In this document: one piece after another, positions 5,775-10,379 of the stretch
How positions within the stretch are numbered: the stretch's first letter is position 1
Layout: the number at the start of each line of letters is the position of its first letter
The notes under the pieces: model-generated
The model's database searches: none
What the model was told of the DNA's origin: nothing
Seen by the model: only the letters and a program-made list of their open reading frames with translations
Position numbers and translations under genes: made by a program
Assembly: GCA_945957305.1 (NCBI GenBank)
Contig: CAMFLN010000043.1
Location: forward strand, 1 to 10,379
Direction: 5' to 3'
Source: an uncultured Planctomycetaceae bacterium
Lineage (GTDB): Bacteria; Planctomycetota; Planctomycetia; Pirellulales; JACPPG01
Length of the DNA: 10,379 bases

Positions 5775-7298
5775 TCACGCCGCCTGACGATAGAACGCGA
5801 CAGGCACCTGAATGAAATCGATTCCCAGTCCTGTTGGGGCCGCGACTTCGTTGGCCGACTGCCAATGCTGCGCCAAGCTTTCGAGCAGCGCTGTCAACTT
5901 GGGCATCAGGTTGTGCGGCACACTGACCCCCTGCAAATTGAGCAAGTGCATCTGGCAAAACGAACCGTCAGGTCGTGTGAAGGCCAGCACCAGTGGATGG
6001 CTGGAGGTGGATTCAGCCCGCGCTTGTGGGTTGCGCCACGAATAGCGCACCTGGGTGGCCCGACTGGCCAGCAACAGCTCGAACCCGTCGGCGCACCGCA
6101 CGGTCTCGTCGGCCAGGATTGCTTCCCACACGCTGCGCCAGTCCGAGACGACCAGTTCGGTCGTGGGCTCGGGGCTGCGCAGCAAGGGCCGGCGGCCGGC
6201 CACCTCGGCGCCGCGGCGCCAGACCGCGGCGAGTTGTTCTCGCGCCAGCGCAACTTCGTGATGCCCAAAGGCGCGCGTCCGCACCAGAACCCCGATCAGC
6301 ACCACGGCTGTAATCCACCCAAGCCACTCGAAACTCAGCAGCGTGGCCGCGGTTGCCGCAGCGCCGGTCGTCAGGCATAGGGCGCCAATGATGCACAGGG
6401 CCTGCCAATTGGTCAGCCCACGCTCAAGCAAGCGGTGATGAATGTGCCCTCGATCGGCGGAGTCGAAGGGGCGACCCGAGAGCTTGCGCCGCACGATGGC
6501 AAAGACCGTGTCGAGCATCGGAATGCTCATCACCACGGCAGGGACAGCGATCGACAAGGTGGCACTGGTCTTGAGCGCTCCCTGCATGCTGATCATCCCC
6601 ACGACGAGCCCAATCACCATGCTGCCGGAATCACCCAGAAAAATGCTTGCGGGAGGCAGATTGTAGGCCAGGAACCCTGCCAACGAGCCGGCCAGCACCA
6701 GCGCCACGATCGCGACATCACCATGCCCCGTGTTCACGGCAATGATGCTCATCATCACCGAGGCACAGATGCCCACGACCGAGGCCAACCCATCAAGACC
6801 ATCGAGTAAATTGAGCGAATTAATGCAGCCGACGAGCCAGAGGATCGTCAGTGGCACACCCAGCCAACCCAATTGAATGGGATAACCAAACGCCACCACG
6901 CGATCAAAGTAATAGCCCGCCAAGACGACGGGCATGACCGACAAGACCTGCAACAGCAGCTTGAAGCGGGCATTGAGGTCGTAGCTATCGTCGATGCAGC
7001 CGACCAGGCACACCAGCCCACAGGCCAGCATCACGGTCGTGGAAAGTTGCGCAAAGGCCGGGCTACCAGCCAATAGCCACCGCGCGGCGAGCAAGCCGGC
7101 CACGAGCGCCAGATAAACGGCCACCCCTCCCCATAACGGCACGGGGCGTTCATGTCGCTTTCGCGCGCCGTCAGGCTTGTCGACAACTCCCAGCCGGCGC
7201 GCGGCCATCCGCGCCACGGGCGCGAGCGCCAGCGAGGCGATGAGTGCCGCAGCCACGGCTAGTTTCACGGAGTTTTCGGCAACCAGCGTCAGCAGCAT
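5775..7298 (-). CDS. wecA: Undecaprenyl-phosphate sugar-1-phosphate transferase (WecA/TagO family) with soluble C-terminal extension
   Basis: The enzyme transfers a HexNAc-1-phosphate (GlcNAc in most characterised homologues) from UDP-sugar to undecaprenyl phosphate, the first committed step of many surface glycans. The 507-residue protein has around ten membrane segments between residues 10 and 340 and every family motif: CIDDSYDL (101-108, Mg-binding DD at 103-104), NSLNLLDGLDGLA (160-172), FLGDSGS (220-226) and HIHHR (285-289). Typical family members end near residue 320-370; here about 160 further residues (345-507) form a polar, apparently soluble segment on the cytoplasmic side, without a motif I recognise. 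It lies 56 nt after the GT-C stop and 22 nt before the permease. The ATG at 7298 gives the normal N-terminus just before the first helix, although its SD is weak. The exact sugar is inferred from the family. Confidence 0.92.
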   Translation of the reverse strand: MLLTLVAENSVKLAVAAALIASLALAPVARMAARRLGVVDKPDGARKRHERPVPLWGGVAVYLALVAGLLAARWLLAGSPAFAQLSTTVMLACGLVCLVGCIDDSYDLNARFKLLLQVLSVMPVVLAGYYFDRVVAFGYPIQLGWLGVPLTILWLVGCINSLNLLDGLDGLASVVGICASVMMSIIAVNTGHGDVAIVALVLAGSLAGFLAYNLPPASIFLGDSGSMVIGLVVGMISMQGALKTSATLSIAVPAVVMSIPMLDTVFAIVRRKLSGRPFDSADRGHIHHRLLERGLTNWQALCIIGALCLTTGAAATAATLLSFEWLGWITAVVLIGVLVRTRAFGHHEVALAREQLAAVWRRGAEVAGRRPLLRSPEPTTELVVSDWRSVWEAILADETVRCADGFELLLASRATQVRYSWRNPQARAESTSSHPLVLAFTRPDGSFCQMHLLNLQGVSVPHNLMPKLTALLESLAQHWQSANEVAAPTGLGIDFIQVPVAFYRQAA

Positions 7299-7354
7299 AA
7301 GAACGTCGTCGGGGAATGGCAGAGGTGAATTAAAACGTGCATCTTGGCGTCCGT

Positions 7355-9112
7355 TCAGGGAGCAGCGGTTACGGGGCGCGCCGCCTGGTGCAGAACTTTC
7401 GTCGCATTATGCGAACGTGCCAACACCAGCATGTTCTTGGTCGGCGTCGGAATTTCTGCGGCCGGAATCAATTCCAAGCCCAATTGCGGTAGGCGGTCGA
7501 GCACCGCTTGATACTGCTCGGGCGTTTGTCGCCGCTTCGAGATCACGACGACGTCGGGTTCAATTTCGGCCAGCCAGTTCGCCAGAGCCTCGCCTTCCAT
7601 TTCGGGAGGGAAGGGCTGGGCCTGGCCTTGCGCGTAGAATCCGACGACCGCCAATTGACTTTCCGATCCGACGATGATCGGGGGAGATTCATACAAGCCT
7701 TGAATCCATTTGCCGAGTTGCGCAAGCGACTCGCGGCTCTTGAAATCGCTCGTCACTGCATCGGCGGTGCCGACTAGCGTCACAACGGCCAGTGTGGCCG
7801 CAGTAGCTGCCCGCGCGGCTTGCGGCCAGCGGCCGGCTAGCCAGCGTCCCGCCAGGCTCCCGAAATCCGACAGGCCGAGCGCCGCGCTGCGCGTCGAGAT
7901 GAGCACGATCGTCAGCGCATAACGACTGCTGGCCAAATGCGCAAACCAGAGATGAATCCAGATCCCGGCCAACACCGCCAGCACCACGACGAGCAAGGGC
8001 AAATTGTCGCTCCGATGAAACAGCCGAGCCCGCGAGATATAGCCGCCGAACATCAGAATCGCGAACAGCGGCGTCAAACCCCGTTCGCACGTGTTCAGCA
8101 TCACGGCCGCGGTCTGCCCCACCGTCCAATCGGGCTCACCAGGATGATGCGGTTGAACGACCGTCACAGGCATACCGGCCACGGCCGCCGGAGGCGCCGT
8201 TTGGGCAACGATAGGCGCGGCCGCAGGCGCCACGCCTTCTGCTGGGGGCGCGACAGCATCGACCTGCGGTGTACTCTGCCAGGAAAACAGCCAAGCCACG
8301 GCCCGCTGCATGGGAGCAACGCGCATGTGCGTCCAGCCAGCTTCCGCTGGCAGCAACAATCCAAAACCGTAGAAGACGAGCGGCACGGCAATCAGGCTGC
8401 ATAATGCGCCGGCGAGTAATTGCCTGCGGTCGGCCTGCAGATACCACCAGCGCACGCAGGTCCACCCCAACCACGGGGCGAATAAGAACCAACCTTCAAA
8501 TCGGGTCAGGCAGGTCAGGGCCGTGGCTGCTCCGCCGGCAGCAAAGAACTTCCAATCGACCTCGACCACGGCGCGCCACAAGCAGTACAGCGCCAGTAGA
8601 AAAAAGAACCAGAACGAAGGCTCGCGAACGGCTTCAGGGCTCCATTCGATGAGCTTCGGATGCCCTGCGTACAACAGGCAGGCAATGATCGCGACACGAT
8701 CGTCAAATTGCCGCCTGACCCAGCCAAACAACGGCAACACGGCCAGCGTGGCCAGCAAGACCCCATAGATTTTCGCCGCCGTCTCCCATTCGAATCCCCA
8801 CCGATGCAAAGTCGCCAGCACCAGCGGAAAAGTGCCCGCCTGCAAGTGGCTGACATCGCCCGGATCGATGCGACCGCGTTCGAGTTCCTCGGCGAGATGA
8901 AAGTAGATGACGCCATCGGCACACACCGTGTCGACGCGCCACGCCATGATCGCCCGTGGCACCAGGCAGGCGATCAGCAACAGCGCCGGAATTAGGATGC
9001 CGCGTTGCAGATTCGCTCGCTCAGCCTGCGCCGTGGCCAAATAGTTGGGATAATCCGCGGGCGCCGCCTCGGACAGAAGGCCTTGCCAAGTTGCTCGAAG
9101 CGATTGGACCAT
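7355..9112 (-). CDS. GT-C fold polytopic glycosyltransferase (GT39/GT83-like)
   Basis: This is 585 residues from the ATG at 9112. About nine to eleven hydrophobic segments span residues 38-450, and a soluble, probably periplasmic, domain covers about 455-585. The first large loop contains RVDTVCADGVIYFHLAEELERG (Asp66 within), the acidic loop typical of GT-C enzymes that use polyprenyl-phosphate sugars. SPEAVREPSFWF (158-169) and TRFEG (203-207) also fit ArnT/PMT-like bacterial homologues. Such enzymes transfer a sugar from undecaprenyl-phosphate-sugar to a lipid or protein on the outer face. A Pro/Ala-rich stretch (about 281-328) interrupts a loop between helices. The start is supported by GGAAG 6 nt upstream; the frame extends to 9244, but those 44 extra codons are Arg-rich and lack an SD. 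It is first in the minus-strand run. Donor and acceptor are unknown. Confidence 0.82.
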   Translation of the reverse strand: MVQSLRATWQGLLSEAAPADYPNYLATAQAERANLQRGILIPALLLIACLVPRAIMAWRVDTVCADGVIYFHLAEELERGRIDPGDVSHLQAGTFPLVLATLHRWGFEWETAAKIYGVLLATLAVLPLFGWVRRQFDDRVAIIACLLYAGHPKLIEWSPEAVREPSFWFFFLLALYCLWRAVVEVDWKFFAAGGAATALTCLTRFEGWFLFAPWLGWTCVRWWYLQADRRQLLAGALCSLIAVPLVFYGFGLLLPAEAGWTHMRVAPMQRAVAWLFSWQSTPQVDAVAPPAEGVAPAAAPIVAQTAPPAAVAGMPVTVVQPHHPGEPDWTVGQTAAVMLNTCERGLTPLFAILMFGGYISRARLFHRSDNLPLLVVVLAVLAGIWIHLWFAHLASSRYALTIVLISTRSAALGLSDFGSLAGRWLAGRWPQAARAATAATLAVVTLVGTADAVTSDFKSRESLAQLGKWIQGLYESPPIIVGSESQLAVVGFYAQGQAQPFPPEMEGEALANWLAEIEPDVVVISKRRQTPEQYQAVLDRLPQLGLELIPAAEIPTPTKNMLVLARSHNATKVLHQAARPVTAAP

Positions 9113-9118
9113 CACTTG

Positions 9119-9123
9119 CTTCC
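9119..9123 (-). promoter_or_regulatory. Ribosome-binding site of the GT-C gene
   Basis: On the minus strand GGAAG lies 6 nt before the ATG at 9112. It selects this ATG over the longer open frame reaching 9244. Confidence 0.6.
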
Positions 9124-9152
9124 GGCAGTAACTTGCCGGCTGCCTATTCAAA

Positions 9153-9225
9153 GCGGATTGCGGAAAACTCCGCACGGGCAAGGTCGCTCGCCCCGTGCGT
9201 GACCTGCGTGGCCGCGGATTGCGGA
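9153..9225. repeat. 12-bp direct repeat flanking a hairpin, upstream of the GT-C gene
   Basis: GCGGATTGCGGA occurs exactly at 9153-9164 and again at 9214-9225, 61 bp apart start to start. Between them CGCACGGG (9171-9178) and CCCGTGCG (9192-9199) form a perfect 8-bp stem with a 13-nt loop. The unit begins about 40 nt upstream of the GT-C start codon, where an operator pair or a 5' leader structure could sit. No known regulator site is recognised. Confidence 0.45.
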
Positions 9226-9603
9226 TGACCCAATCGCCTTGCATCCGCGGCGATTGACGGTCTCGCCCCCTGGCCCCACTTACTTCGCGATTGTGGCCCA
9301 GAGGGTGTACCGCATTGGCGGGTTTGGGACCATATCAGTTCGGCGCATAACGGGTGTGCGTGGCGAACTGCGTAGATTGCGTCGTTTTCTTGCGCCCCCC
9401 TGGCTCATCAGCGGCGAGCTAGCAGCGCCGAGGGCGGCGTTGGGCATTGGCGCGAGGGAGCTCCAGCGTGGCGTCGCGCGTGACGACAATTGCCTGCTCT
9501 TGCTTTTCACGCTGATCTTGACGGTAGGGCTGTTAACCGGCTATCCCGTCCCCCACGGCGGAACTTTGAATTCTGCGAATGAATTCCTCCTGGGCAGTGC
9601 GAT

Positions 9604-10379
9604 ATGAATCGCTCCAGCACACGACAGGCCTCCTCGCGCCGCATGGGGTCGCAGCTCGCGCCGACGCCGCAGAATGATCCTCGGCCCGCACGTCATCGTC
9701 TGTTCCTGTTGCGCTCGCGCTGGCTATGGTGCGGCATCGCAGCACTCGGACTGGCCGCCTGGGCAAGCAGCGTGCGACTCTCGACGGGTCCCGCCGCAGG
9801 CGCCTCGTTCGCAGGCGCTGCGACAATGTCACCCAGCAACTCCGCTTCCTTTCGCGTGGCACTGTTCAACATTCACGGCGGCCGCGGCATGGACCAGCAG
9901 CGCGATCTGACGCGCACCGCGCAAGAATTGCACGGCTTCGACATTGTCGGCCTGACGGAAGTGCTAGGCGCCAAGCTCTGGTGGCAAACAGATCAATGCC
10001 AGCAGTTGGGCGAGGCGCTTGGTCTGAATTGGTTGTTCGCTCCGACGGAGTTTCGCTGGTGGGATGGTTCCTTCGGCAACGGCATGCTGTCCTCATGCCC
10101 GGCTACAGCCTGGCAGCGCATTCCGTTTCCGCGCGCTGGAGCCCATACCCATCGCAATATGGTACTGACCACTTTCAACGTCGGCGGGCGCGAGGTCAGG
10201 GTCGTACTGACACACCTCGACAGCCGCGACAATGCCCGACGCCGAGAGCAACTTCGCACGGCAAGCGCGCTGTTCTTAGCATTGCAACCGCCGGCCATTC
10301 TGATGGGAGACTTGAACTCGCTGCCGGAAGACCCGCAATTGCAAAGCCTGCTGGCTGCACCGGGAGTGATCGACGCCCT
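9604..10379 (+). CDS. Membrane-anchored endonuclease/exonuclease/phosphatase (EEP) family protein, 3' end outside window
   Basis: The frame stays open from ATG 9604 to the window end (258 complete codons). A basic N-terminal region is followed by one hydrophobic segment (about residues 40-57, LWCGIAALGLAAWASSV) that looks like a signal anchor, then a short Ala/Ser-rich linker. The EEP domain starts near residue 83 with FRVALFNIHGG (Asn89), followed by LTEV (Glu119, metal ligand), GNGMLSS (158-164), THLDSRDN (His204, Asp206) and MGDLNSLPEDP (Asp236, Asn238). These match the metal-dependent phosphohydrolase core of the DNase I/sphingomyelinase-like superfamily; the final SDH motif would lie beyond the window. 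Facing the periplasm, a lipid- or phosphodiester-cleaving role is plausible, but the substrate cannot be told. The start is uncertain because no strong SD is seen; Met14 (9643) is an alternative. Confidence 0.85.
   Translation, partial: MNRSSTRQASSRRMGSQLAPTPQNDPRPARHRLFLLRSRWLWCGIAALGLAAWASSVRLSTGPAAGASFAGAATMSPSNSASFRVALFNIHGGRGMDQQRDLTRTAQELHGFDIVGLTEVLGAKLWWQTDQCQQLGEALGLNWLFAPTEFRWWDGSFGNGMLSSCPATAWQRIPFPRAGAHTHRNMVLTTFNVGGREVRVVLTHLDSRDNARRREQLRTASALFLALQPPAILMGDLNSLPEDPQLQSLLAAPGVIDA

Larger units (their letters stand above)
9113..9603. other. Intergenic region between divergent GT-C and EEP genes
   Basis: The stretch should hold promoters for both neighbours. Visible structure is limited to a 12-bp direct repeat (9153-9164 and 9214-9225) flanking a hairpin (9171-9199), all on the GT-C side. 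On the plus strand a TTGACG at 9518-9523 is a possible -35 for the EEP gene, but only a poor -10 (around 9541-9547) follows. A TTG-initiated open frame of 122 codons (9239-9607) overlaps the EEP start as ATGA; it has one hydrophobic stretch but no SD and no recognisable motif, so it is not called as a gene. Confidence 0.5.

Noticed and set aside
9113..9244. 44-codon N-terminal extension of the GT-C gene
   Set aside because: It is Arg-rich with no SD and overlaps the repeat-hairpin structure, while the ATG at 9112 has GGAAG at ideal spacing.
1..10379. CRISPR arrays, tRNA or rRNA genes, insertion sequences, phage genes or toxin-antitoxin pairs
   Set aside because: No regularly spaced repeat array, tRNA-like cloverleaf, transposase motif or integrase was seen on either strand.

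Overview
The window is GC-rich bacterial chromosome with compact, mixed-strand gene order. The gene types suggest a planctomycete (Pirellulales-like) or another envelope-complex Gram-negative. They are an ECF41/SigJ-type sigma factor tail, a DUF4118-type membrane kinase, a Tat-exported intradiol dioxygenase, a polytopic GT-C enzyme, and a WecA/TagO enzyme with a long soluble tail. The taxonomic call is inference; no rRNA or other marker gene is present.

Layout. (1) Positions 1-134 (+) hold the last 43 codons of a SigJ-like ECF sigma factor. (2) Positions 195-1421 (-) encode a membrane histidine-kinase-like protein whose H-box carries Asp where the phosphoacceptor His belongs. (3) Positions 1422-1997 are a non-coding gap ending in a -10-like TATAAT and a strong Shine-Dalgarno (SD) site. 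(4) Positions 1998-2666 (+) encode a Tat-exported intradiol ring-cleavage dioxygenase, followed by a hairpin at 2709-2736. (5) Positions 2737-9112 are a run of five minus-strand genes. In transcription order they are a GT-C membrane glycosyltransferase (9112-7355), a WecA/TagO-type sugar-1-phosphate transferase (7298-5775), a Wzm-type ABC permease (5752-4829), a Wzt-type ATPase (4823-4050) and a GT2 glycosyltransferase (3762-2737). Two back-to-back palindromes (3982-4032) lie between the ATPase and GT2 genes. (6) Positions 9113-9603 are a gap between divergent genes with a 12-bp direct repeat flanking a hairpin. (7) Positions 9604-10379 (+) hold the start of a membrane-anchored endonuclease/exonuclease/phosphatase (EEP) family protein, cut by the window end.

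How they work together. The minus-strand run reads as a small cell-surface glycan unit. The WecA/TagO enzyme would load the first sugar phosphate onto undecaprenyl phosphate, the GT2 enzyme would add a sugar, and Wzm/Wzt would flip the finished lipid-linked glycan across the inner membrane. The GT-C protein would transfer a sugar from a polyprenyl-phosphate donor on the outer face. Wzm, Wzt and WecA are tightly spaced (5 and 22 nt) and are probably co-transcribed. No ligase, polymerase or nucleotide-sugar synthesis gene is seen. I found no clearly new system. The most notable points are the His-less kinase, the soluble tail on the WecA-like enzyme, the paired palindromes and the orphan exported dioxygenase.
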